This document shows positions 33,339-44,559 of a DNA stretch of 64,000 nucleotides, piece after piece. How positions within the stretch are numbered: the first letter of the stretch is position 1; each line of letters opens with the position of its first letter. This stretch comes from Carnegiea gigantea. Lineage: Eukaryota; Streptophyta; Magnoliopsida; Caryophyllales; Cactaceae. The DNA is taken from contig JAKOGI010001191.1 in NCBI GenBank assembly GCA_029747015.1, positions 161,501 through 225,500 on the forward strand. Reading direction: 5' to 3'. A program made the position numbers and the translations under genes. Under the pieces are notes generated by a model. The model had not been told where the DNA came from and ran no database searches. It saw only the letters and a list, made by a program, of their open reading frames with translations.

Positions 33339-34705
33339 CTAGGATTGATTTTTTATGGATGCTTAATTTTAAGGAGAAAGTTGGGATTTGTTGAACCGAG
33401 ATGGCTATTATCAAACTTGTTTGTTTTGTATGTTTTGTTTTACGTGTTGTTGCGTTCAGGCCCAATAAGCGTAAATCTAAAATTCCATCGACAATTTGGC
33501 TCATTATGATTTGCAAATTAGGTTGTTTGTTTGTGTTTTATAGGTAATAAAGACAATTGCTCAAATGATAGATACCGGGTGAAAAATGTGTTGAAAGTTA
33601 GGCATGTTAACCCAGATGGACCTTATAGAACAACACAGGAAGACCATGAAACGAGGTTGGGCTGAAAGCTACAAAAGTTGCCAGAGAAATAAGCAAAATA
33701 CAAAAGCAGAAATCTAGCATGGGTTGCCCGTGCCAAGTGGCAGGGCCGGCCGGTTCCTGCTCCTGCTCCATTCTTGTGTTGGAATCCATAGACTTGGCAC
33801 AGTCTTCGTGTGCCAAGGTCGTTGATTCAGGGTCTATATAAATGCCCTTCTTTCATTTGTGTAATAAGCTACGTTTTGAGCTAGATTTCAAATTAGGGTT
33901 TTAAAATAGGCTCTTAACGAGGCCTTAGGGTTGATTACTCCTCGTAGCCTCTAAATTACTTTTTCCAAGTTGATTAAAGCTTTAATTTTGTTGGGTTTAC
34001 TTGCATCCTCTCTCTACCTTCTTGCAAATTTATCTTTTTTCTTTAAGTTTCTCACTCTAATTTCATGATTTATTTTGTTGTTTAAGTTCATCCTTTGAAT
34101 AATGGATTTTGGTGTTAATCTTACCTTGTTGTTTGGTAATCATGTTTGTCTTACTCTATTTACCCGCAATCTCTGGTCTTCCCTCTCTCTAATCTTCAAA
34201 TTTCATGTTCTTCTCTTTCCCTTTCAATTTAGGGATTGAAGCCCATTAAAAGCTCAGTTTTTGTTTCATTATGGGTTAGAATAGGAGTAACTAGAGAAGA
34301 TTAGTTTACAATAAGTAAAGACAAGCCACAAATATGATCTCCTTGCTCCTTCAATGAAGGTCTAACCACCATTGTTGGATTCTTGAACTTTTAGGGTACT
34401 TCCTTTTCTCTCTCTTCTCTTAGTCAGTAGATTTAATGCTTTCCTAGGTAAATTAGATGCTCTGTCGGCTTTTAGCTAATTACAATGATATTTTTTATTA
34501 ATTATGTTAATTGTGTTTTTTAGATTAGTTTAAAGAATTATGTTTACATTAGGATTAGCGAGTATTTACTTTAATTACATGTTTAATCACATTTATTACT
34601 TTTCTTAGGTTCAATTTGGGGCTAAAATAATAAGTGACTTGATTTCAACACCATCCCAAAGGATGATAAATTTTTCACCCTGATTACCATGAAAACTACT
34701 TAACA
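33339..34705 (+). mobile_element. LTR-like region of element P
   Basis: It ends TTAACA at 34705, two bases before the primer site. The start is uncertain because element D abuts it. It contains the TATA box at 33835 and, about 100 bases upstream of that box, a GC-rich GGCCGGCCGG stretch. Confidence 0.65.
33835..33842 (+). promoter_or_regulatory. TATA box in LTR of element P
   Basis: TATATAAA lies in the context GGTC-TATATAAA-TGCCC, about 870 bases before the LTR end and followed by a transcript-like leader. It is the clearest core promoter in the window on the plus strand. Confidence 0.6.
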
Positions 34706-34707
34706 AA

Positions 34708-34729
34708 TTAGCACCGTTGCCAAGAACGG
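34708..34729 (+). promoter_or_regulatory. Primer binding site of element P
   Basis: TTAGCACCGTTGCCAAGAAC resembles the Athila primer site TTTGGCGCCGTTGCCGGGGA with a degenerate start and end. It places the end of the 5' LTR. Confidence 0.8.
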
Positions 34730-34776
34730 TGGCTTGAAATTAACTCACTTACAGTAAATATGCCCCCTTTTAGTTT

Positions 34777-35960
34777 ATGTATGCTAGTATAGTTTCGCAT
34801 ATTGCTGCTTTCTGTTGTCTTTTAAGTTATAGAGTAGCTGCTTGTTTTGATGATATTGAAAAATATAAAAAAAATAAAAAATGTGAAAAGCCCCAAAAAA
34901 TTGAGAAAATTAAAAAACTAAAAAGTTGTGATTCATTAGATGTTAATGGTGGGGTTGAGAAGTTTGAGCAAACAAATGTGGTTAATGTTTGCTAAACCTA
35001 CTAATGTTGGTGTGCCAATTATAGATAGAGTCAAACCCGGCCCACTATGTTCATTGAGGGATCACTTCTATGCTCCCCGAACCTATGCACGATCATGTTT
35101 TGACCTCCTTCCTATCCTAAGGATGTGGCATTTGAGCTTTACTCAGATTATGTTGACATGTTCCCAAATTTACTGGCTTTGAAGATCCCTATTTAGTTAT
35201 TTGTGAGTTCGAGGATGTGTGTTCATTGATTCACATGCCTAGGGTACCAAATGATATTGTGAGGATGAAATTCATTTCTTTTGCTCTTAGAGAAGATGCT
35301 AAAAGGTGGATGTATGGTCTTGAGGTTAGTTCTATTAAATCTTGTGATTCTTTTATTGATATTTCCCTTAAGAGGTACTTTCCGACTAGCAAGACCATTA
35401 GGCTTAGGAACGATATCCTCTCTTTTGTCTAACTTAAACATGGCCCTTTTTTTAGAAATATATGAATAGGTTCAGTGCATTGTCTCCCCAGTGCCCTCAC
35501 CATGGTTTAGAGAGATGGAATTTGTGTCAAATAGCTTATGAGGGTTTGGATGTGAGTACTAGGCCAATGGTTGAATCTATGTGTGGAGGCTTTCTTTATA
35601 AGAATGCTAATAAGGCTTGGGAATTTCATAAAGCTTGAATTAACAAGACTTATGAGTGGGAGACAATTAGGGAAGTCGCTAATACTGCATCTAAGGTTTT
35701 AATGGATAACAAGGGTAAGTTACCTAATGACTTTATTGCTTCAGAGGATACTGCACTTTGTTGTGAGTATCGACTTGAAGCTCCTCCTTTTCACCCCCTT
35801 AAATCTTATGATTATATCCCCGCTTCTTGTGTTTACCATAATTTCTTGGACTATGATATGACCTCTTGCCTTCCTTCTCATAATCAATTTTCTTATAAGG
35901 ATTTGAATGACATTTCTTCCCTCTTTGGTGATCGTTCCGTCTCTTGAGACTTCCATAGAT
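34777..35960 (+). pseudogene. Athila-like gag of element P
   Basis: After a lysine-rich N-terminus (MYASIVSHIAAF...), shifted frames give ELYSDYVDMFPNLLALKIP, PNDIVRMKFISFALREDAKR, a RYFPTSKTIRLRNDILSFV block (35371-35430), CPHHGLE, LCQIAYEGLD and VESMCGGFLYKNANKAWEF. A final frame, 35702-35947, holds a tyrosine- and proline-rich tail. This is the standard retrotransposon gag order and is close in wording to the gag at 17.1-18.6 kb. Stops and at least three frame changes disable it. No zinc knuckle is seen. Confidence 0.8.
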
Positions 35961-37741
35961 ATGGATAATCTTGAGGGTAATATGATTATTGGTACTCATC
36001 CATCAATTCCTTTATCTCCTTTTGGAGAGAATGATTAGAGTGAGAAACTTGTCGTTAAGGCTAATTGTAATAGTGAACGTGGTATGATTGTGGTTTTCAA
36101 TGATATTTTTGTTAAGGAGGAGTATTCACTTGAGGAGACTCCCTGTGAAGAGCCTTGGTTAAGGACTATGTTTGACTCAAGTCTTCTTATATTGAGCTTG
36201 CTGATGTAACCCTCATTAACCTAAGCACATTCAAACTTCCATTGTTTTATGCCCTCGTACTCTTTCATCATCTCACTCTTTCATGGATCCCTGAACATCC
36301 ACCTCTCCCAAGTCTAATGCTTGCATGATGTAGGCCCCGAATTCAAATTGAACTCATGAGATGTGACTATAGGACTTGAGGATTGGGTAGAGGATCTAGG
36401 ATTCTTGCCTAATTTATGTATTCATGCTTTTTGTGAAACTTCTGGACCCTGGTCCTCTGTATGGAGTGATTTTGGGCATGTGTGTAGCTCTAATGATTGG
36501 GCCTAGAGCCTCAATAGCCTCAAGAGAGCTCTCACTTTTATTCCAATGACATACTTTTGTGAAACATCCTCCGTGTTACTAACAGTTTTCACTTTCTTGA
36601 GGATTGTTCAAGTTCATTTGATAAGTTGCTTTGGGCTTTGACGGGGATTGATACAAGTGGCAACATGATTATGAAATAGAGCAGTTGATGCTCCTCGAGC
36701 CTCCTTGACCCCATTTAAGTGAGGCATTAGTTTGGGTACATGAATGTACTCAACTTGGTATGATCGTTCTACTTCTTTCAATTCTTCTTTTTCTTTTCTT
36801 TATTTCTTTTTGTACATAGTTGTGGATATTTAGGATATTGATTTTGTATGTGATCGATTTTGAGGTGAAATTCAGGATTTGTTGAGCCAAGGTTGCTATT
36901 ACCACCCTTGTTTGTTATGTGTGTTTTGCTTTACATATGGTTATTGGTTGTGTCTTTTGCATTGTGTTTATGTGGGGTATTGTTGGTTTCTGTATATATG
37001 CGTGTCGTGTTACTAGTTATCAGATGTTTCTTTGCCTTCTTATTTTTATTTTATATATATATCTTATATTCTTCTTTTCTGTGGTCTCTTGGTTTTATAT
37101 ACATGTGGTATTGGAGGCCTTTTGTGGATCGATATTATGTGTTTTGTGGTTGGTTGTAACTCCTTGGCTCCCAATGATGACATTGTGAGATTTAGGTGTA
37201 GGGGTAGGAAAGTTATATACCTCTTTGTACATATTTTTGTGAAGATTCTTTTAGTTTTCTTTCTTAGCTTTGGGGTATTTTGTGCCTTTTTTATTGGTTT
37301 TTGATCTCTAATGGCTTGATCACTAGCTTGTATGTAGGTAGAATATGCATTATAGAACACTTGTCTATTGTGTGATTTTTGATTTTTCATAATAACTACA
37401 TCTCACATGTATGATATTGTATCTACCTTATAAATTTGAACGTTGACTCAGGGTGTTAGTTTGTTGAAACTTGGGTTTGAGAACATTCTATTTGGTTAGT
37501 GAGTTTTGGCTTTCCCTTCGAAGAAAGAAGAAGAAAACAAGAAGAAAAAGAAGAGTGTGAGAGCGAGCTTGACTCTAGTACCTCGATTTGGGCTTCAATA
37601 AGTGCTTTGCATATGCAAATTAAACCCATAATTAGGCAAAAAGTCTAAATATGTGTTAATTTATTCTTCCAGGAGTTCAAGGCCTAATAAGTTAAGAACT
37701 ACCTACCCGGGAGAATGACCATAAGGAAACATTCCTCCCCC

Positions 37742-37745
<4 letters not shown>
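35961..37745 (+). other. 3' region of element P, no pol
   Basis: No protease, RT or integrase motif is seen on either strand. The sequence 37160-37220 (GACATTGTGAGATTTAGGTG then TAGGGGTAGG) resembles the G-rich stretch near the 3' end of Athila elements. ORFs at 36893-37304 are T-rich, overlap one another in all frames and match nothing. A purine run (37522-37560) is present. Confidence 0.45.
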
Positions 37746-37746
<1 letters not shown>

Positions 37747-37786
<40 letters not shown>

Positions 37787-37787
37787 G
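37747..37787. repeat. (AG)n microsatellite
   Basis: About 17 AG units followed by a purine-rich tail, about 200 bases outside the right-hand terminus of Tat copy B. Confidence 0.95.
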
Positions 37788-37992
37788 AGGTTCGTCATCC
37801 AATAAAGAAAGTCTATTAACTAAGTAAAATGACCTTTTAGCTAGGTTTTATTCGAGCAGTAATAGTCAAAACACTTTGCACGGAGCAACAAAGAGTATGT
37901 ATCACGTCACTGTGTTGTATAGGGTGAAAAATAAGAGTCGAGGGTGCACTCATGGCCTAAGTGTCTAGTAATTGTATATTTGGCTTTTAAAT

Positions 37993-40578
37993 GACTTTGG
38001 TGCTAGGTTGTTAACTGTACGGGCCTACCTCCCAGCAGGTGCAACCCTCCATGAATGGTCAAACTTGTGTGCTAGTTACTCTAGTTTTTTAGAAGCATAT
38101 TCATTTCTTTATTTATATATTTTTTAAACAGCATACAGAACAGGGCTATAGGCTCTCGGGAAACTGGCTTTCACCCTAACTACGGAACCCGTCAAGGTTC
38201 CCTGGGCAGAGCTAGATCTAGCTTGTTGGCTTAGGCACTATTAGTTGCCTCAGCCTAACCCAGAATCTGGGTGCAGATCTGATCCAGGAACCCGGGCGGA
38301 TTCCTGGACTAGATGTTGCTTCAAAGGTTTTAAAAAGGCCATTGAACAATCCCCAATGTAGGAACCATCCTGGCTCATTGGTCTTGAACTGAATTTCTAG
38401 ATTCAGGGATGATGGTATAGTGATGTGATGAGATACATCTCATCACTGCTCGTCATCATTGATGGACTCTACCAATCAACACGAGAAGTCAAGGCTTAAT
38501 TATACTAACATACATTAATGCAACAAATTAGAATCATTCACATAAAATTAACGCACAATATTCATTTATGAGTGAGTAAAAGGAAAAATATTCAAATTAT
38601 TACCATGGATGAGGATGAAACTAATTAAAGATTACGTCTTTACCAAACTATAATCAACCAATCTAAATGAAAAGAAGTAAAGAGAAAAGAAAGAAAGTTG
38701 TAAAACACGCCTGATACGGCCGCAAGCGCACAATGGCATTGTAGCTATTCAAGGTCGATCCCACAGAGACTAGGTGAAACTATTGGGTTATAATCTCTCA
38801 AGGTATGCTAAGCAAAATTCTAATTCAAGTGGTTTTGATTAACAACTGCAAATAAACTTTTCTAAATCAAATATGGGGAAAACGCCAAGGAATTTTCGTA
38901 GTTATGAAAGAGAATTAAATCAAAAGGATAAACATGTGCCTTTCTCAAATTGGTTAATCTCAAGGAATTACAATCTATCAAGAAATTCAGTCTATTCTTT
39001 CGAAATCAACTAAATTTACCTAAACTAAGCAAATCCCTCTTTCAAGCTAATTTGACTTAATCTAAGTTTAATATTTTCGATTACTTAATTCGAGTCCTCC
39101 CAACTTGACAATCTCTCTTTCGAGATAATGCAGTGATAGGTTCTAACACGCAGTCCAACAATCAAATGTTGTCTTTCGAATGTTCACTCAACTGTTCAAT
39201 TGTGCAAGTAAATTTTGGCCAAAAATTAACGCACAACATATATAACACTTGATAGAACGAAATCAAACCAATCATGAAAATAAGCACAATTCTATAAATT
39301 AAAACAAAATCCAATCACACTTTTATAAACTACTAAATCTCTAGACAAAATTAAACTACTCAAACATGATAAAATTAAACAAACTAAAGCGATAAATCTA
39401 AACAGAAAAGAGAAGAGGGGAGAGAAGAAAAAAGAGATGCTCAGCCAAGATCATGCTTGAACCGTCGTGCAAACCCAAGATGGAATCCTTGCAAATCTTC
39501 ATTTCAACTCACTCCCTCTCTAATCTAATCTACAGTAATCTAAGAGAGGAAAATGGAATGAAGATGAGATTATGGATGTTGGATGTGTGGAAATGAGAAG
39601 AGAAGAGCCCTTTTTATAATGAAAGTCCTGGAAGCCGAAGAGCGATGTGACTTAATGGAATTAAAACTGTCAGGAAGTCGAAAAGTCACAAGGAAACAAA
39701 AAGCCTCGGGGTGAAATGAAGACACCACGGACCATGGGCACCAGTAGGGATCGACCGTGGTCTTGGCTGGCTCGGTATTCTTCTGTTCTTCTTTGTTTCC
39801 ATGAGTATGGCAACTCAGGGGCATCCATGGTGAGTCAAAATACACTCATTTATGGGGCAAAATGAGGGCAAAAAGGTCCAAACCTGCAAAACATAGAAAA
39901 AAACCACACCCGAGTGTAAAATGGAAAAAGGAGTACAAATTGTAACATAAAGCATATAATTTTCCCTTAAAATGCAGCAAAATGACTCTAAAATAATATA
40001 CACTTTAAGCACTTATCAGCGCCCTTAGGATAACCCTACCAAAACCATCTAGGAAGCCAGCAGAGCGATACTTTATGAAATCGATGTTTGATTTCTCTCT
40101 CTAAATGCTGATTGTCGCTCTTAGAAATGAATCCTAAATCTCTCCTTTTCTCACTTTATTTGTAGCTCACTATGATTTTGGGGCAGTGTCTTGCTCTAAT
40201 GATTTTACGTTTCCTCCCCCCCAACCAAGGGGTTATCCCTCTTTTTATTGCTATTAAGAAGGCTACCTAAATCTGCCTAAGAAAGGGAGACATAGTCTTG
40301 TTCCTATTATGCTTAATCTAAGCAAAATAACTTGATAAACTAAAACTCTAATTAATTAACCAAAACTAATTTAATTAGACGTGGAAAACGAATTCCAGTG
40401 GCAATCTACTTGACTTAGCCTAATACAAATAGGTTCTCTCTAAGACCAGCACAATCCTCCGGACTCAATTTCTTTATTTTTTCACATTACAATTCTGTTG
40501 GGCCCCTACAAACTCAATTTGGCATACTGATTTCATCACTAGGCTTATTAGAATAAAATGTCATTTTTGATGTCTACA
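37993..40578 (-). mobile_element. 3' LTR of Tat copy B, interrupted by a solo LTR
   Basis: It starts TGTAGACATC at 40578 after the polypurine tract. Shared blocks with 62702-64000 include ATGAATGGTCAAAC (38051) versus ACGAATGGTCGAAC (62749) and GATGATGGTATAGTGA (38407) versus GGTGATGGTACAATGA (63208). Net length without the insertion is about 1.28 kb. Palindrome copies lie at 38184-38201 and 38287-38304. The 37993 edge is inferred from alignment. Confidence 0.78.
38712..40018 (-). mobile_element. Solo LTR of Athila D family
   Basis: It starts TGATAAGTGC at 40018 and ends CCGTATCA at 38712, 1307 bases, aligning along its length with the LTRs of element D. Flanking bases are ACGCC (38707-38711) and GCGCC (40019-40023), a 5-base target duplication with one change. 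The unoccupied site exists in the other LTR of Tat B at 63480 (AATTGCGCCCTCATGATAAC). A TATA box (TATAAAAA) lies on the minus strand at 39618-39611. Confidence 0.9.
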
Positions 40579-40595
40579 GTTAGCCCCCACTTTCG
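40579..40595 (-). promoter_or_regulatory. Polypurine tract, Tat copy B
   Basis: Minus-strand CGAAAGTGGGGGCTAAC directly precedes the LTR start TGTAGACATC and matches copy A at 11097-11112. Confidence 0.85.
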
Positions 40596-40739
40596 CTGAA
40601 TGGGAGTACGATGAGGGTCAAAAGCAATAGTTGCTACTTATAGTTGTTCGTCTAGCTGTGCAGTGTTCAAGCCTAGACGCTGAGGGCCTTGAGACTTCCC
40701 TCCTGCCAACTATCATCGTGATGATGTCCTATTGTGCCG

Positions 40740-41340
40740 GGAGCCAACGGGTTCTTAACCTTTCACCAGCTTTGCATATTTTCCTACCACTGGAATAGCG
40801 GATCTTATAGAAAATTTATCCTTTTGCCAATTAGCAGGTTTCCTTATCGCTGAAGCACTAGACCTACTGCCAGTTCAACATCCCTAATTTTATCCTTTCT
40901 CCAAATTAGTGGTTTTCCTTATTGCCGGAGCAGCTGACCTTTTGCCGATATAGCAAACTTGATTTTATCCTTTCCCCGGATTAGTGGTTTTCTTATCACC
41001 AGAGTGGCAGACCTTTTGCAGAACTAGCAAACCGATTTTATCCTTTCGCCAGATTAGCAGGCTTCCTTATCGCCAGAGCGACGAACCTTTTGTAGGTCTA
41101 GCAAACTTGATGTTATCCTTTCACCGGACTAGCTCATTTCCTTATCTCTAGAGCAGCGAACCTTTTGTTGGTCTTGTAAACTTGATTTTATCCTTTCACC
41201 GAATTAGCGAGTTTCCTTATCGCCGAACTAGCAGACCTTTAGTTGGACTAGCAAACTTGATTTTATCCTTTCATCATATTAGCTGATTTTCTTATAACCA
41301 GGGTAGCGAACCTTTTGTCGGTCCAGTGAATTTTAATGAC
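40740..41340. repeat. Minisatellite, ~75 bp units of three ~25 bp subunits (Tat copy B)
   Basis: Each unit runs TATCCTTTCGCCGGATTAGC, GGGTTTCCTTATCGCCGGAG, CAGCGGACCTTTTGCCGGTC then TAGCAAACTTGATTT, in roughly seven copies. The three parts share the core CCTT.(T)CGCCGGA.TAGC, so the 75-base unit looks like a triplicated 25-base module. It is the same family as the block at 10530-11040. Confidence 0.85.
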
Positions 41341-42220
41341 GAGATGTCCCCTTTTATCGGGAACCATTAGTTTTAGCTTCCAACTAGAACGCTGTCATAC
41401 GTATCCCATTCTTCTATTCTTTGGAAGCTCACAGAGTAGATTCTCCATTGGATCCATTTGCTTTGTCTTCTTCTTCTTTTGTATTCTACAAGAGAAACAT
41501 GAGCACATAGTGGTGGGAACCCAGTCCGGGTTTATTGACCACTTTTCTTGCTTTGGCTTTTCCTTCTTTGTTTGCAAGCAAGTGTTCTTTTGATGATTGT
41601 AGGTTCCTATGCACATAGAGATCCCAACCGATCCTTCTTGCTTGTCTTCATTGCTTGCCTTCTTTCTTTTGCTTGAGTGCGTTAACTCATTGTGAACAGA
41701 GTATGCCCATGTGAGTGGTAGGGAACCCGACCGGATCCTCGTGTAGGCATTGCCTTGTTTCTTTGCTTTTTGTTTGCTTGCACTTAGCTCATTGTGAGAG
41801 AGAATGCCCATGTGAGTGGTGGGGAACCCGACTGAGTTTCCCTTTGGCTTTTCCCCTCTTGCTTTGCCAATAAATAGTTTGTCTTGTGGAGTGTTCAATT
41901 AACCCCTCAACTATGCATGTCTTCCCCCTTTTCTTTTCCTTTGCTTTCTTTTACTTTTTTCACTTTCAAGTGTTTTTAAGTATGAGTCTAAGAATAGTTC
42001 ATCCTCCTTGCCAATCCTGTCAAGAGAAGCTTACGTAAGATTTTCTTTATTGAAAGGGAATGGAGACCTGTTGGGGCTTGGGATGGTGTTGATCTTCTCA
42101 TTTAGATCAAATGCCATACCTCGAGCCAAGCTGCTACTAAAAAGCAGAATGCTTTTCTTTTGTGTTCTTCTTCTTTCTTTTGTTTATTAAATTCTGTTGT
42201 CTAACTTTCTTCTTTTTAGG
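41341..42220. repeat. ~105 bp repeats with palindrome, upstream of antisense PMD gene (copy B)
   Basis: Units starting ATGCCCATGTGAGTGGTRGG occur at 41703 and 41808, about 105 bases apart, with a decayed unit at about 41500. Each carries a palindrome copy: 41516-41533, 41722-41739 and 41823-41841. The rest of the interval is T/C-rich and ends in TTCTTTTTAGG next to the antisense ATG at 42221, a plausible splice acceptor. Confidence 0.65.
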
Positions 42221-44285
42221 ATGGCCTTATAAGGGGTAGAGGTTCTCCTAAAGAGTTCATAACTAACCCTAGGTGTAGGAAATCCAACTCCAAACTGTCC
42301 TAGAAAATGCAGCCTTTGGATATTTCTACTTAGGTTTAGAAGGTATATCCCAACTGACAAATCGTTGTATCACTCATGGGATAGCTAAAGGATTTTAGGA
42401 TACTACTAACACTCTTCATTTATCCTTTGGGGAGATGACTATCACTCCTTTTGATTTTGCTCTGTCAACAGGCTTGGATTCTCCGATGACCCGTTAGAGT
42501 ATCAAGAAGACTTACATCATCATCAAGCTCACCTTTTTGAACTTTGTGGCCCTGTCATAAGGAACATACCGTATAGAGGTAGCTTCTCCTACACTAATCT
42601 TTTCAAAGTAATTCGAGATGATGTTAGTTAGGTTGCACACATACCTGATGAGCAATCTCGTATCATTTTAGCTCTCCTCCTTAGCACCACTATTTTTGTC
42701 GAACTAGGTAGGTAACCACTGTTACTTTCATTATTTGGTTAACCTGGTTGATCTAGACAGAGTGATGCACTTGAATTGGAGAATGGATACATATACCACT
42801 CTTCTTCGTGACGTACGAAGTGGAGTACGAAAGACTAATCTAACTCAAGAAAAAGAACTCTAGTTTGCATCTTGGTGGTTTGCGGAGAGTAATCACGTAA
42901 TAATACTATTTCACTTCCGTTTTCATTTTGAAACTCCTATCATTATTTCACTGTTTTTTATAGCTTTGGTTCTATCAGTATTTTGTAGAGTTATCACCTG
43001 GATTCCGAGAACCTACTCGTTTTCCCGCTATGCTGTTATAGATGAAAGATAACCAAATCCAGTGGAAGTTTCGATAAGGAAGTTTGTTGCGCCTCCAGAT
43101 GGCCATAAATAACTTAACCACAGTATGATAGCTGATTTTGCTTATTGTTATTCACACTTTGTTCTAACACTGGCGTGGGGTGCTTAGACAGTCCCTCTTG
43201 AAATCGAGCCTGCTCAATATTACACCCAAAGGAGAATCCTGATAGAAGGGCCTCTTTGCTTTATTTGGTATTTGGGTGAAAGGGTGTCACGCGAAAGTCT
43301 CAACCAATGGCCTCCTATGTTCTAATGGATCCCCCATGCCCTATGTTATATGCTAGAATGCTATCCTTAGCAGACATGGCAGAGATGAAGGTGGGTCGTC
43401 ATTGTATCGATTTCACCGACCATAAGGGAACTACGAAGTGTATTTCAGTGAATTATGGCCAACTTGGTAGTTCGTCACTCCATGCTTTCTTTATTTGACA
43501 TTTGGGTGATGTCATTTTTACCTTGCTTTCCTCTTTTAGGGCATGCGTGTCAATGTTCCAATGCCTAACTTGAACATTAATGTGGTGCCAAAAGGAGAAC
43601 CTGAGTAGTATCTAGAGATTTCCCTGATGCAAAATATGAGCACCCCGAGCTTCCATTTCCTCCCACATTTACAGGGGTAAGTGCATTTCTTTCTCCCCAT
43701 TAGTGTAACTATTTCCCACACTTACCTGTTAGCCTCGCTCTGTTAGTACAACCAAGAGCAATCCAGGATGATGCTTATGCGAGTAAGGCATTTGCGAACT
43801 ACTTTACTTGCTTTCGTCCTCAAAAGGATGAGGTATTTCTCCTTTTTTTCTTATTTCTTCCTTTTCCCCCTTTTTCCCCCCTTCTTTCTTGCAAAAAGGA
43901 CATTGAGGATTATGTTGGACGAGCGTCACCTCACATATCTCAATTGAGGAGACGCCTTTCTTCAAGGCTCAGGATATTCCAGAATGTTCTCATGCTAAGA
44001 AGGCGAGACCTCATCTAAATTCTCTGTCAGAAGTTGCTCTTAAAATCTACGCTCCTTGGGATCCTTATGCTGCTGTCTCCTCCTTGGGAGAGCCTCTAAT
44101 TCCTCAAATATTATACAGAGATTGCTCATCTGAGACCATGCATGTCACTCTTGGGCTCCTAGGAGTAATTCTCCTCCAAGTGTGGATATGGTCGAGCTTC
44201 GGTTGATTCAGGCTTTGCATTACATTATGCTAACTACTTCTTTTGTGGAAGCAGTAGTGGGTTCCAGGATAATAAGTAGACTTAT
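42221..44285 (+). pseudogene. Antisense extra gene 1 of Tat copy B: PMD protein
   Basis: It starts at the ATG conserved with copy A. It reads AAFGYFYLGLEGISQLTNR, then F(stop)DTTNTLHLSFGEMTITPFD (the PMD core), VGNHCYFHYLVNLVDLDRVM, a WWFAESNHV block, an apparent 67-base intron (42897-42963, GT...TAG), LWFYQYFVELSPGFREPTRF, and a C-terminal YAPWDPYAAVSSLGEPLIPQ block (44050-44110). Copy A has every block in the same order. It lies antisense to gag-pol. PMD proteins occur in host genes and transposons, and the activity is not established. Stops at several places mark it as dead. Confidence 0.72.
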
Positions 44286-44559
44286 TCTCTAAACTTGTGT
44301 ATGATACTATTATGCTAACTTTATAATGCAATCCAATTTACTATAAATGCATTTGAACTTGTATGCAAAAATGCAAGACTCAACCCCCATTCCCCACCCC
44401 TCCCTCCAAAAAGGACCAAAAATCATGAAAACAACCGTAAGTTTAAAGAGCTTTTGCCGGTCATGAGCAACGAGTTATCTGATTTTATTAATTATATTAT
44501 TAATATACAACCAGAGGAAAAAAAAGAAGCACAAAACTTTGCGGGCCTAGTAAAACTTA

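Larger units (their letters stand above)
33339..37990 (+). mobile_element. Athila-like element P, gag only recognised
   Basis: On the plus strand: LTR-like sequence with a TATA box, Athila-type primer site, broken gag, then a long AT-rich 3' region without RT or integrase. The 5' LTR edge is cut by element D at 33338. A stretch of about 90 bases at 33345-33435 recurs at 36845-36935. No clear 3' LTR is resolved before Tat copy B begins at about 37993. Confidence 0.65.

Noticed and set aside
36893..37304. Three overlapping plus-strand ORFs with membrane-like hydrophobic stretches
   Set aside because: T-rich sequence open in all frames; no family match and no start context.
41395..41898. 167-codon minus ORF
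   Set aside because: It is antisense to the leader repeats of Tat B; its repeated peptides (PTHMGILSHNEL and similar) follow the ~105-base DNA repeat rather than a protein family.
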